The notes beneath the pieces were generated by a model that was not told the DNA's origin, made no database searches, and was given only the letters and a program-made list of their open reading frames with translations. A program made the translations under genes and the position numbers. 64,000 nt of DNA from NCBI RefSeq assembly GCF_900100185.1, contig NZ_FNEN01000007.1, positions 91,939-155,938 of the forward strand, given 5' to 3'. The stretch comes from Natribacillus halophilus (GTDB lineage: Bacteria; Bacillota; Bacilli; Bacillales; Marinococcaceae). Positions 52,556-60,920 of this stretch are shown here, piece after piece (positions within the stretch are counted from its first letter, which is position 1; each line of letters begins with the position of its first letter).

Positions 52556-54058
52556 TTGAAAAGATATATTGTCTTAGTTGGTGCTCTTATGATCACTTTT
52601 CTATTGGTAATTATCGGCGTTATAAATTCTGAAGGATTAAGTGTTTTCTCTGAATATCTTCTAAACGATTTGATTGGTGGATATTTTGGTTGGTACTATA
52701 TGCTGGTTGCTTTTTTCATTGTAGTGATTTGTTTATATACAGCTTTTTCGAAATATGGATCCATCAAACTTGGTAAAGATTCGGATCGACCAGAGTTCAA
52801 TAAGTTTACTTGGATTGCGATGTTGTATAGTGCAGGACTCGCGATAAGCCTTTATTTTTGGGGAGTAGCGGAACCTGTATTAATGTACATGGAGCCTGCT
52901 GTCGGGGAAGGTGAGACAAAAGAAGCAGCAGATTTAGCGATGCAGTATTCCTTTTTTCATTGGGCGTTGCACAGCTTTGGAGCTTATACGATAACCGGAC
53001 TGTTTATGGCTTATTTCCAATATAGGAAAAATGCCCCGCCCTTGATCAATTATGCTTTTCAGCCTTTATTAGGGGACCGAATTCATGGTCCAATAGGCCA
53101 GATCATTAATATAATAGCGATATTTGCAGTGATTGGCGGGATTACAACTTCGCTTGGTCTAGGTGTTATGCAAATGGGGGCCGGTTTTGATTATGCTTGG
53201 GGGATTGACAATACACCTACTACGCAAATATTTATGATTCTAATCCTAACGGTCTTGTTTATCATTTCTGCAAGCTCGGGTATACAAAGAGGTATTAAAT
53301 GGTTGTCTAATATCAACATTGTAATAGCTTTGACGGTTTTGGTTTTAATTTTCATATTAGGCCCGACTACAAATATTTTGGAAACATTTGTGAGCACTAC
53401 AGGTAATTATCTACAAAACTTCATAAACATGAGTTTTCATATGGAACCATTTATTGAAGGTTATGATTGGCAAGCAGGTTGGGATTTCTTTTACTGGGGC
53501 TGGGCTATCAGCTTTGGCGTTTTTGTCGGACTTTTCATGGCTAGAATTTCAAAAGGGAGAACTATCAAAGAATTTATTCTCGGAGCCATGGTAGTGCCAT
53601 CAATAGCTACAATGGTTTGGTACTCTACTTTTGGCGGAAGTGCCCTCTACAACATTGTTAACTTGGGTAATAATGAATTGGCTAATCAAATATTAGCAGA
53701 TATGGACACTGCTTTGTTTTACTTCTTGGATCTTTTTCCGTTAGGGTCAATAATTATTGTGCTGGTACTTGTTTCATTGGTTATTTTCTTTGTTACATCT
53801 GCAGATTCAACTGTTTACGTACTTGGGATGTATAGTGAGGGGACGACAACACCCACCAATAGGAGTAAAATATTATGGGGGATGGTCATTGCTGGGTTGG
53901 CAATCGCTTTATTATTAAGTGGCACGCTAACTGCTTTACAATCCATATCAGCTGCGGCTGGTTTACCTTTTTCTTTAATTGTAATAGGTATGTGTGTTTC
54001 CTTCTTTAAATCCTTGCGAGAAGAGTATGTAGGTTTGAGCTATAAAAAAGAAAAATGA
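52556..54058 (+). CDS. BCCT-family betaine/carnitine/choline-type transporter
   Basis: A 500-residue carrier with 12 hydrophobic helices and the BCCT signature region GWAISFGVFVGLFMARISKG, then IKEFILGAMVVPS, plus WGVAEP (about 103-108) and SADSTVYVLGMYSEG near the end. BCCT proteins import trimethylammonium compounds with Na+ or H+. Start is a TTG 7 nt after AAAGGAGG. Lying in a catabolic run without osmoregulatory features, it probably imports the substrate of the neighbouring hydrolases. Confidence 0.9.
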   Translation: MKRYIVLVGALMITFLLVIIGVINSEGLSVFSEYLLNDLIGGYFGWYYMLVAFFIVVICLYTAFSKYGSIKLGKDSDRPEFNKFTWIAMLYSAGLAISLYFWGVAEPVLMYMEPAVGEGETKEAADLAMQYSFFHWALHSFGAYTITGLFMAYFQYRKNAPPLINYAFQPLLGDRIHGPIGQIINIIAIFAVIGGITTSLGLGVMQMGAGFDYAWGIDNTPTTQIFMILILTVLFIISASSGIQRGIKWLSNINIVIALTVLVLIFILGPTTNILETFVSTTGNYLQNFINMSFHMEPFIEGYDWQAGWDFFYWGWAISFGVFVGLFMARISKGRTIKEFILGAMVVPSIATMVWYSTFGGSALYNIVNLGNNELANQILADMDTALFYFLDLFPLGSIIIVLVLVSLVIFFVTSADSTVYVLGMYSEGTTTPTNRSKILWGMVIAGLAIALLLSGTLTALQSISAAAGLPFSLIVIGMCVSFFKSLREEYVGLSYKKEK

Positions 54059-54131
54059 GTTGTTTATGAAAATGAAGCACAAGGAGGTGCAGGTTTAAAT
54101 GCCTGTATCTTCTTACGAGGGAGGAATATTG

Positions 54132-55079
54132 ATGTACCAACCAAAAGATTCATCCAGGTCACCGCGTTATGTCGGACCAAGAACTTTTATGAGACTGGAG
54201 AATATCCGAACGACAGATGATGTTGATTTTATAGTTGCAGGGGTTCCATTTGACACGGCTGCTTCAAATAGGACAGGTCAACGTTATGGTCCTCAGCATA
54301 TACGGGATTTTTCAGTATTGCTTCGACCTTACAATCCGGATCAGGACATCAATATTTTTAACTATTGTTCCGGAGTGGATTATGGCGATATCGATATCAT
54401 TCCAGGGAACATTCACAGAACGTATGACAATATCGTTGAACAACTCGATGAAATTCTTGAAAAATCAATTACCCCAGTATTGATGGGCGGGGATCATTCT
54501 ATTACGCTCGGGCATTTGCGAGCGTTTGCTAAACATTATGGCCCCGTTGCTCTCGTGCACTTTGATTCCCACGGTGATGCTTGGGATGACTACTTCGGAG
54601 AAAAATATATGCACGGGACACCTTTTCGCAGAGCTGTTGAAGAAGGCTTGCTAGATGTTGATCACTCCATACAAATTGGAATGCGTGGTCCTCTGTACGG
54701 TCCTGAGGATATTCAAGGTGCCAGGGATCTCGGTTTTCAGGTAATTCCAATGAGGGAAGCGCGGCAGTTAGGTTATGACGAAGTGATAAAACAAATTCAT
54801 CAAAGGGTAGGAGATCGACCGGTATTTGTTACTTATGATATCGATTTCCTTGACCCAGCTTACGCACCCGGGACGGGAACGCCGGAAGCAGGTGGCCCTA
54901 CCAGTTATGAAGGTTTGGAGTTTGTCAGAGGATTGGACGGTATCAACTTGGTTGGGTTTGACCTTGTAGAAGTGCTTCCTGCTTATGACAGCGGTGAAAT
55001 TACTGCCATTGCTGCATCTTCAGTCATGTTTGAAATGATTTCTTTAATTGCTATGAAAAAAAGGCGGGAGCAAGATTAG
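54132..55079 (+). CDS. Agmatinase-family ureohydrolase
   Basis: A 315-residue ureohydrolase. Mn ligands are visible as GGDHSITLG, HFDSHGDAWDDY and TYDIDFLDPAYAPGTGTPE. The family splits guanidino compounds into urea and an amine (agmatine, guanidinobutyrate, guanidinopropionate). With gabT-gabD just upstream in the window, guanidinobutyrate hydrolysis to GABA and urea would fit, but the specificity is not visible. Start at the ATG 7 nt after GGGAGG; a longer start at 54099 also has AGGAGG 11 nt upstream. Confidence 0.88.
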   Translation: MYQPKDSSRSPRYVGPRTFMRLENIRTTDDVDFIVAGVPFDTAASNRTGQRYGPQHIRDFSVLLRPYNPDQDINIFNYCSGVDYGDIDIIPGNIHRTYDNIVEQLDEILEKSITPVLMGGDHSITLGHLRAFAKHYGPVALVHFDSHGDAWDDYFGEKYMHGTPFRRAVEEGLLDVDHSIQIGMRGPLYGPEDIQGARDLGFQVIPMREARQLGYDEVIKQIHQRVGDRPVFVTYDIDFLDPAYAPGTGTPEAGGPTSYEGLEFVRGLDGINLVGFDLVEVLPAYDSGEITAIAASSVMFEMISLIAMKKRREQD

Positions 55080-55176
55080 GCTGCACAAAAAACAAAATAA
55101 GAACTATTTCAATGTATAGAAAAAAAGGGATGCAAACAGAACTTAACGTTCATAGCAAAAAGCTAACTCTAATGTA

Positions 55177-55208
55177 AGGGAAGAACATTCTGCTCGTTCT
55201 TCCCTTTA
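55177..55208 (+). terminator. Terminator after the ureohydrolase gene
   Basis: AGGGAAGAAC/GTTCTTCCCT, perfect 10-bp stem with a 9-nt loop, then TTT. Confidence 0.8.
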
Positions 55209-55231
55209 ACAACACAACGCTATAGTATAAG

Positions 55232-55253
55232 AGCCACCACTAAGGTGGCTTTT
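55232..55253 (+). terminator. Second terminator
   Basis: AGCCACC/GGTGGCT with ACTAA loop followed by TTTT, 24 nt after the preceding terminator. The following ~190 bp to 55440 show no gene I can support. Confidence 0.7.
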
Positions 55254-55440
55254 AAATGTAAAAAGCGGGTGTCGTAGTTACAGCGACAGCATGACGGGTT
55301 AATGATGAGGATGTGTTCAAAACAGAAAATGACCTGCGAATGATGGCTGCATACATTCAGAATCTCAATACTTGTAGTCGGTATTTTCAATCTGGAAGGT
55401 TCGAATTCTCTGAATTTCTTCTAACTCGAATTCCTTGCGC

Positions 55441-55498
55441 TGGTGCCATTATAAATTAAAATTTGGTGCTATTAAGGTTATCAAAAAACGCTTACAAT
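55441..55498 (+). promoter_or_regulatory. Second copy of the GabR-like operator/promoter module
   Basis: TGGTGCCATTA (55441-55451) and TGGTGCTATTA (55464-55474), again 23 bp apart, then TACAAT at 55493-55498. Distances are identical to the gabT module (first repeat to -10, 52 bp in each), and the CGCTTACAAT...AAAACAA sequence is shared. No ORF follows immediately; the next gene starts at 55708. Confidence 0.65.
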
Positions 55499-55563
55499 AA
55501 CGAAAACAATGTAAAATAATATTACTACTTATAAATTATGATTGAATAACCACATTAAACCTA

Positions 55564-55591
55564 TTGACAAATTTCATTATATTATTATAAT
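55564..55591 (+). promoter_or_regulatory. Sigma-A promoter of the ornithine-cyclodeaminase homologue
   Basis: TTGACA (55564-55569), 16 nt, TATAAT (55586-55591). An inverted repeat with 15-nt arms (55591-55605 and 55624-55638) starts at the -10 box. Confidence 0.7.
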
Positions 55592-55638
55592 TGGATTTAA
55601 CAATCCTATATATATTAATTAAAGATTGTTGAATCCAA
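55591..55638. promoter_or_regulatory. Long inverted repeat, probable operator or leader hairpin
   Basis: TTGGATTTAACAATC (55591-55605) pairs with GATTGTTGAATCCAA (55624-55638), one mismatch in 15 bp, loop 18 nt of A/T. It overlaps the -10 box and transcription start of the ornithine-cyclodeaminase homologue gene, so either a repressor binds it as DNA or the RNA folds in the leader. The RpiR regulator at 58827 or the GntR regulator at 59806 are candidate binders. Confidence 0.65.
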
Positions 55639-55707
55639 TATAATGATAAATGAAAATATAACATTTACTTTTATTTGGATTATAATTATAGAGAGGAGAA
55701 TTCTGGA

Positions 55708-56742
55708 ATGGACGCACCAGTAGTTTTTCTAAATCAAGAAGAAGTGAAACAAAGCGGTGGCTCTAATATGAAAAAAACAATGGACGTTGTCGAGGACGTT
55801 TTTTCTTTACATCAAAAAGGTGATTATGTCATGCCTGATAAAACTGTATTAAGGTGGGGAGAAGGTACTGAAGCAACGAAAGGGCGTATAAATGGCATGC
55901 CAGGGTATATTGGAGGGAAATTTAATGCTTCAGGGATAAAATGGATTTCAAGTAACCCTAGCAACCCTTTTAAGTTTAATATTCCTCGTGCAGCGGGGAT
56001 GATCATCTTAAACAATTCAGCTACTTATCTTCCTGAAGCAATTATGGATGGAACTCTCATTAGCTCTATGAGAACGGCTGCTAACAACGGACTTGCTGCT
56101 AAGTATCTTGCAAAAAACGATACTAAGGTTATTGGACTAATTGGGGCAGGAGTTCTAAATCGCACTATATTATTAGCTTTATATGAAGCGCTTCCAAAAT
56201 TAGAGAAAGTTAAGCTTTTTGATTTAAACTCAGAAAGGTCTCAGAAATTTATTGATGAGATGTTGCCTTATGTACCGTCAGTAAAAATGAGTATTAGTGA
56301 ATCAGCTAAGGATGCTGTTGAAGGATCAGACGTGTTTGTAACAGCAACTGTAACAACAGAGCCTATTGTTAAACAGGAGTGGATAAACCCAGGGTCTCTT
56401 TATCTTCATGTTGGGGCGCATGAATGTGAATTTAAGGTTGTTCAATTAGCAGACAAGTTCATAGTTGATGATTGGAAAAAAATTAAAAGTAGAGGTGAAG
56501 CAACTTCCGCTATAATGCATCAGGAAGGGGATCTTCAGGAAAGTGATATTTCTGCTAATTTAGGTGAGCTTGTGAATGGAAATAAAAAAGCAAGGGAGAG
56601 TGATGATGAAACTATAGTATTTCATAGTGTTGGACTAGGTATACAGGACATAGCTGTAGCAAAGATAATCTATGAAGAGGCAAAAGCAAAGGGGTTGGGT
56701 CAAAAGATTGAACTATGGGGGAATACCAAAATATTCATGTAA
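55708..56742 (+). CDS. Ornithine cyclodeaminase/mu-crystallin family protein
   Basis: A 344-residue member of the OCD/mu-crystallin family: N-terminal MDAPVVFLNQEEVKQSGGSN, substrate region GRINGMPGYIGGKFNASGIKWI, Rossmann KVIGLIGAGVLNRTILLAL and VTATVTTEPIV. Family members form proline from ornithine, reduce cyclic imines or ketimines, or condense amino acids. The sequence is close to OCD-like proteins some databases call tyramine oxidase subunit B, but this is a name, not a tested function. Start at the ATG after GAGAGGAGAATTCTGGA. Confidence 0.85.
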   Translation: MDAPVVFLNQEEVKQSGGSNMKKTMDVVEDVFSLHQKGDYVMPDKTVLRWGEGTEATKGRINGMPGYIGGKFNASGIKWISSNPSNPFKFNIPRAAGMIILNNSATYLPEAIMDGTLISSMRTAANNGLAAKYLAKNDTKVIGLIGAGVLNRTILLALYEALPKLEKVKLFDLNSERSQKFIDEMLPYVPSVKMSISESAKDAVEGSDVFVTATVTTEPIVKQEWINPGSLYLHVGAHECEFKVVQLADKFIVDDWKKIKSRGEATSAIMHQEGDLQESDISANLGELVNGNKKARESDDETIVFHSVGLGIQDIAVAKIIYEEAKAKGLGQKIELWGNTKIFM

Positions 56743-57232
56743 ATCAATAGTTAAACTACCTAAAGTAGTTAAACTACCTGAATATAAACAAATGATCGCC
56801 AATTTTGGAGCTAATTTTTTACAATAAAAGGCAAGGTTTTAGGGTTTGTGGATAACCTTTGTAGTCACAAATGAAAAAAGATTTTAATAACCCTATTACA
56901 ATGCTACTTCTGAAGTGTGATTTCAAAATTTGTGACTACATATTTTGAAGACAAATGCTCTGAATCCTGCCATTACGGTATTTAGAAAAATATGTCGGCA
57001 AACTCGGGATAGAAGTTTAAATGTATGGTGGGGACACTAACTTGTAAAAAACTTCGAATATTGAATCCAAAGCTCGTGCGTATAGAGATATGTGGAGTGT
57101 TATAGAATCCAAGGAAATAAGTAAAGGATAAGTTTTATAAAAACGTGATTCTAGGTGTAGTTGGTTATCATGAGCAGGTATGCTGTTACTACCAGTATAA
57201 GAATATATTGTTTGATCTAAAGGAGTGATTTT

Positions 57233-58642
57233 ATGTTTCCATTAGAAACCATCGAATCTGAAAGCCTAGAATCCCTTCTTTTTTATTCAGCCTGTCTTGG
57301 AATACTATTGCTTATTGGAATAGTTATACGTATTAAACTTAAAATATTTAAGAAATTCATTATACCTGCATCTTTAATTGCGGGTGTAATTGGCTTATTA
57401 ATTGGTCCCCATGTGCTTGGCTTTTTGCCCGTTGAAATGATGGATACTTGGTCAGCTTATGCTAGTATTCTTATCGCTATCGTTTTTGCACCGATGCTAA
57501 TTGGAATTAATATAAACTTTAAGAGAATTAAAGAAACTCAAGCGATTCCTCAATTTATATATTCATGGAATATGAGCTTCATGCAGTGGGGAATCCCTCT
57601 TATCATAATGGCTTTATTCTTAACTCCTTTTTTTGGTGTGAATCCTTTATTTGGAACACTAACTGAAGTAGGGTGGCATGGTGGTCACGGTACTGCTGGT
57701 GGAATGTCTGAAGTATATGAAAACTTTAACTGGTCAGAGGGAGTTTCTTTAGGTTTAACAGTAGCTACCATTGGTTTAGTATTTGGTGTAATTGGTGGCA
57801 CTATAATTATTAATTATGGGGTTAGAAAAGGTTATACGAATTATATGGGAAAAGATGATACTGTTGTTGAATCAAGCAAACCTGATATAATTCCTCGTTC
57901 AGAACAGCAATCCTCATCAGTAAAAACCATTCAAGGGGAGATCGTCGAAGGTTATGGATTCCACCTTGCGATAATATCGGTAGCTATTTTTATAGGGTGG
58001 ATTTTACAAAATGTAATTGAACCTTATGTACCCGGTGTACCACTCTTCCCATTGACAATGATAGGAGGATTAATTGTTGGCAGCATTTTAAAAAGAACAA
58101 GTTTATATGAAGCAGTAGACTTGGAAACATTTCGACGGATTCAAGGGTTAGCGATAGATTTTCTTATTGTATCGGCAGTAGCCTCCATCAGTCTTCCAGT
58201 GGTTTTTGATCATTTGGTACCGTTGATTGTTATGTCCATAGTCATTCTATTTTTGATGGTATTTTTCTTTTTCTACATTGGTCCTCGTCTATTTGAGAAA
58301 GATTGGTTTGAACATTCGATTATAAATCTTGGAGCAGGTTTTGGTGTAGCTGCTGTAGGGTATATGCTCCTTCGAATGGTAGACCCAAAATTACAATCCG
58401 ATGCGTTCATAGCATATGGGTTAAGAGCTCCTTTAGTAAGTCCATTTGCTGGAGGAGGATTAGCAACAGCTTCTATACCAATCTTAACGATCTCTTTTGG
58501 GGCGTTGCCTGTAGGTTTAGTTTGTATTGGACTGATGATTGTGATTTTTATTATAGCAAAAGTTTCAGGTCTTTATGGACGGCATAGCAACAATTATTTT
58601 AATCATTCATTGTCTGTATCGAAAGATAGACGTTCAATTTAG
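57233..58642 (+). CDS. Sodium/glutamate symporter (ESS/GltS family)
   Basis: A 469-residue transporter with about 11-12 hydrophobic segments in two inverted halves. Family landmarks are KFIIPASLIAGVIGLLIGPH near the start, EVGWHGGHGTAGGMSEVYEN, LPVVFDHLVPLIVMSIVILF and SPFAGGGLATASIPIL. GltS proteins take up glutamate with Na+. AAAGGAGTGA precedes the ATG. It sits in an AT-rich region with the OCD homologue gene upstream, separated by 490 bp that I cannot assign. Confidence 0.85.
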   Translation: MFPLETIESESLESLLFYSACLGILLLIGIVIRIKLKIFKKFIIPASLIAGVIGLLIGPHVLGFLPVEMMDTWSAYASILIAIVFAPMLIGININFKRIKETQAIPQFIYSWNMSFMQWGIPLIIMALFLTPFFGVNPLFGTLTEVGWHGGHGTAGGMSEVYENFNWSEGVSLGLTVATIGLVFGVIGGTIIINYGVRKGYTNYMGKDDTVVESSKPDIIPRSEQQSSSVKTIQGEIVEGYGFHLAIISVAIFIGWILQNVIEPYVPGVPLFPLTMIGGLIVGSILKRTSLYEAVDLETFRRIQGLAIDFLIVSAVASISLPVVFDHLVPLIVMSIVILFLMVFFFFYIGPRLFEKDWFEHSIINLGAGFGVAAVGYMLLRMVDPKLQSDAFIAYGLRAPLVSPFAGGGLATASIPILTISFGALPVGLVCIGLMIVIFIIAKVSGLYGRHSNNYFNHSLSVSKDRRSI

Positions 58643-58826
58643 TAAAATTTGGGGTTATACCAATAAATCTAAGATATGATAATGTTAGAAAACCAACAAA
58701 AAAGGAGAAGCTGTATTAGATGCTATACACCCCGGTCAATCAAAAGTTGCGGAAAAACTAAAATTTTGGGCAGAAGCAGCCAGGGGATTTTCATCTTTCT
58801 GGTTGCTCCCACGCTCAATATAAAGG

Positions 58827-59684
58827 GTGAGAGTACTGAAATTATTTGTGGATCTTGTACATGAGAACAATCGGATAGTTACTAAAGCTGAAAAACTGGT
58901 CATTGATTATATACTAGAAAATAAAAAAGAAGTTACCTATATGACTGCTTCAAAAATAAGCAAAGAGGTTGGTGTAGGAAAAACTACTGTTGTTCGATTA
59001 GCAAGCTCTTTAGGTTATGAAAATTTCTCTCATATGCAATCATCTTTACAAGAAGAATTTATTAAACATCAATTGAATGAACGTATGCAAGATGTGAGTG
59101 AGAATATCGATAATGATAATGCCATGATAAAGAGTATAAATAAGGACATTGCAAATATCCAAGCTACCGTTGATAACATTAACATGAATGAATTTGAAGA
59201 GGCTATTAAATTGATAGGGGGATCTAAAGGCATCTATACGATAGGATTTCGATCATCAATAGCAGACGCCTATTATTTAGGTATAACATTAAAAAAGATG
59301 TTAGGTAATACCTTTCCTATTACATCGACCGGTGTCATTTTGGATCATTGTTTCCAAAATGCGAATGAGAATAGTGTCGTTATTGCTTTTTCCTTCCCGC
59401 GTTATACAATGCAGACGATCGAGAGCGTAAGATATTTAAAGGAGCAAAATAAAGTGAAAGTAATATCCATTACCGATAGTATAAAGAGTCCTTTGGTGAC
59501 TATTAGTGATTATTTTTTCTTAACCTCGGCAAAATCTTTATCTCCATTATATTCCCATGTTTCCAGTATGGCACTAATTAATGCTATCATCGCTACAGTT
59601 GGGCAATATTATAATGAAAGAGTCACTAAAAACTTAATACTTGAAGAAGAAGAGATATCAAGGAGAAATGTTTTTTATCTTTAG
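58827..59684 (+). CDS. MurR/RpiR-family transcriptional regulator
   Basis: A 285-residue regulator: RpiR helix-turn-helix (about 1-80, AEKLVIDYILENKKEVTYMT then GVGKTTVVRLASSLGYENFS) and a SIS domain (about 120-255, GSKGIYTIGFRSSIADAYYL) that usually binds a phosphosugar, although many members near amino-acid carriers bind other ligands. It starts with a GTG directly after AAAGG; the N-terminus is uncertain. It probably controls the GltS-type gene just upstream. Confidence 0.85.
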   Translation: MRVLKLFVDLVHENNRIVTKAEKLVIDYILENKKEVTYMTASKISKEVGVGKTTVVRLASSLGYENFSHMQSSLQEEFIKHQLNERMQDVSENIDNDNAMIKSINKDIANIQATVDNINMNEFEEAIKLIGGSKGIYTIGFRSSIADAYYLGITLKKMLGNTFPITSTGVILDHCFQNANENSVVIAFSFPRYTMQTIESVRYLKEQNKVKVISITDSIKSPLVTISDYFFLTSAKSLSPLYSHVSSMALINAIIATVGQYYNERVTKNLILEEEEISRRNVFYL

Positions 59685-59805
59685 ACTTTAGGCGGAAAAA
59701 TCGAAATACCCGCGTTGTTCAAAGTGTATCTTACCATTGTTTTTTCTTCATTTGTGGTATATTATGTTATGTGATTAAATTACTACTAATATGGAGATGA
59801 CGTGT

Positions 59806-60510
59806 ATGAAAGTTGACAAGAATTTGCCAGTTCCTTTGTATTATCAGGTGAAGGAAAAACTGAGGGAGAAGATTACGAATGGAATATGGACATCTGGTCA
59901 GCAGTTGCCTACAGAGCGAGAGCTGGCTGAAATTTTTGGAGTAAGCCAGATTACGGTGAAGCGAGCAATTCAGGAACTAGTAAGTACAGGTAAGCTGTAT
60001 CGCCAGCGTGGGAAAGGCACCTTTGTTAAGGAAAAGAACTTGTATCAATTAGTGGGGCTTCGTAGTGGAGTTGAACGTTCGCATCCACATAAAGTGCTTC
60101 GTTTTACAATAGAGGAACCGAGTTCCGTCATAGCTGCTAAAATGAATCTGGCTCCGGATAGTTTCGTGTATCATATACATCGTCTAAAGATTGAAGATGG
60201 AATGCCAATCGGCATCGAATATAGTTATATACCAACTACCTATGTACCTGAATTAAATGAAGAGTCGGTAGTGGATGAGCTCCTCTATAATGTGTTAGAT
60301 CAATATGGAGTGCCACTCGATAAAGCAAGAACCTATTTTAGCATGAGAAAAGCTGATGTCGAAGAGGCTGAATGGCTCGATATTGATACTAATTTTTATT
60401 TATTCATACTCGAACGTTTCACTATGACGGTTCAAGGAGAAGTTGTGGAATACTCAAAATGTTGTATCCGCCAAGACCATTCGCGATATTATCTAGAAGT
60501 AAAGTTGTAA
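59806..60510 (+). CDS. GntR-family regulator with UTRA domain
   Basis: A 234-residue HutC-subfamily regulator: winged helix (about 8-72, PVPLYYQVKEKLREKITNGI then TERELAEIFGVSQITVKRAI) and an effector-binding UTRA domain (about 90-230). The effector is unknown. GGAGATGACGTGT before ATG 59806 sets the start. It is transcribed the same way as the following Fe-S/flavoprotein operon, whose promoter is 54 bp downstream of its stop, and is its likely repressor. Confidence 0.9.
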   Translation: MKVDKNLPVPLYYQVKEKLREKITNGIWTSGQQLPTERELAEIFGVSQITVKRAIQELVSTGKLYRQRGKGTFVKEKNLYQLVGLRSGVERSHPHKVLRFTIEEPSSVIAAKMNLAPDSFVYHIHRLKIEDGMPIGIEYSYIPTTYVPELNEESVVDELLYNVLDQYGVPLDKARTYFSMRKADVEEAEWLDIDTNFYLFILERFTMTVQGEVVEYSKCCIRQDHSRYYLEVKL

Positions 60511-60563
60511 AATGTGCGACCTTTTCCTTCACTAAATAAAAGTTATAATTTTATAATAATATA

Positions 60564-60592
60564 TTGACGCGTGATATATAGTCGGCTATAAT
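60564..60592 (+). promoter_or_regulatory. Sigma-A promoter of the flavoprotein operon
   Basis: TTGACG (60564-60569), 17-nt spacer, TATAAT (60587-60592). The outer bases ATTGAC/GTCAAT (60563-60568 and 60596-60601) form an inverted repeat around the promoter, a plausible operator for the adjacent GntR regulator. Confidence 0.75.
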
Positions 60593-60646
60593 TGTGGTCA
60601 ATTAACGGAATATTCATTATTAGAAATGTTATGGAGGTGTCCTGTA

Positions 60647-60910
60647 TTGTCTGCGTACAAAGAGAAGGTTAATTTTTCGTTCAATGATGTTCGGTTAGAG
60701 GCCAAGGAAGGACAGACAGTAGCAGCTGCATTATATGAAAATGATTATAAAAAGCTAGGAACAACACGCAAGTACCAAAGACCTCGAGGTCTATTTTGTG
60801 CAACGGGGCGATGTTACAGTTGTTTGTTGACGGTGAACGATCAGAATAATGTTCTTTCGTGTATGACGCTTGTTGAAGAGGGAATGAGTGTGAAATCGAA
60901 TCAATCGTAA
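60647..60910 (+). CDS. (2Fe-2S)-binding small subunit (HcnA-like)
   Basis: An 87-residue ferredoxin-type protein of the Fer2_4 family with cysteines in GLFCATGRCYSCLLTV and VLSC, matching the small subunit of HcnABC-like dehydrogenases (also nopaline/octopine and D-hydroxyproline enzymes). It passes electrons from the flavin subunits. A TTG start 8 nt after TGGAGG gives LSAYKEKVNFSFND as the N-terminus. First gene of the operon. Confidence 0.85.
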   Translation: MSAYKEKVNFSFNDVRLEAKEGQTVAAALYENDYKKLGTTRKYQRPRGLFCATGRCYSCLLTVNDQNNVLSCMTLVEEGMSVKSNQS

Positions 60911-60920
60911 GGAGGAGAAG

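Noticed and set aside
55255-55440. Gene in the gap after the ureohydrolase
   Set aside because: A short open frame (VFKTENDLRMMAAYIQNLNT) exists but has no ribosome site or recognisable family; left unassigned.
56743-57232. Gene in the 490-bp gap before the GltS-type symporter
   Set aside because: Only short frames without start signals are seen; the tandem TAGTTAAACTACC pieces near 56747-56780 are too short to call a repeat element.
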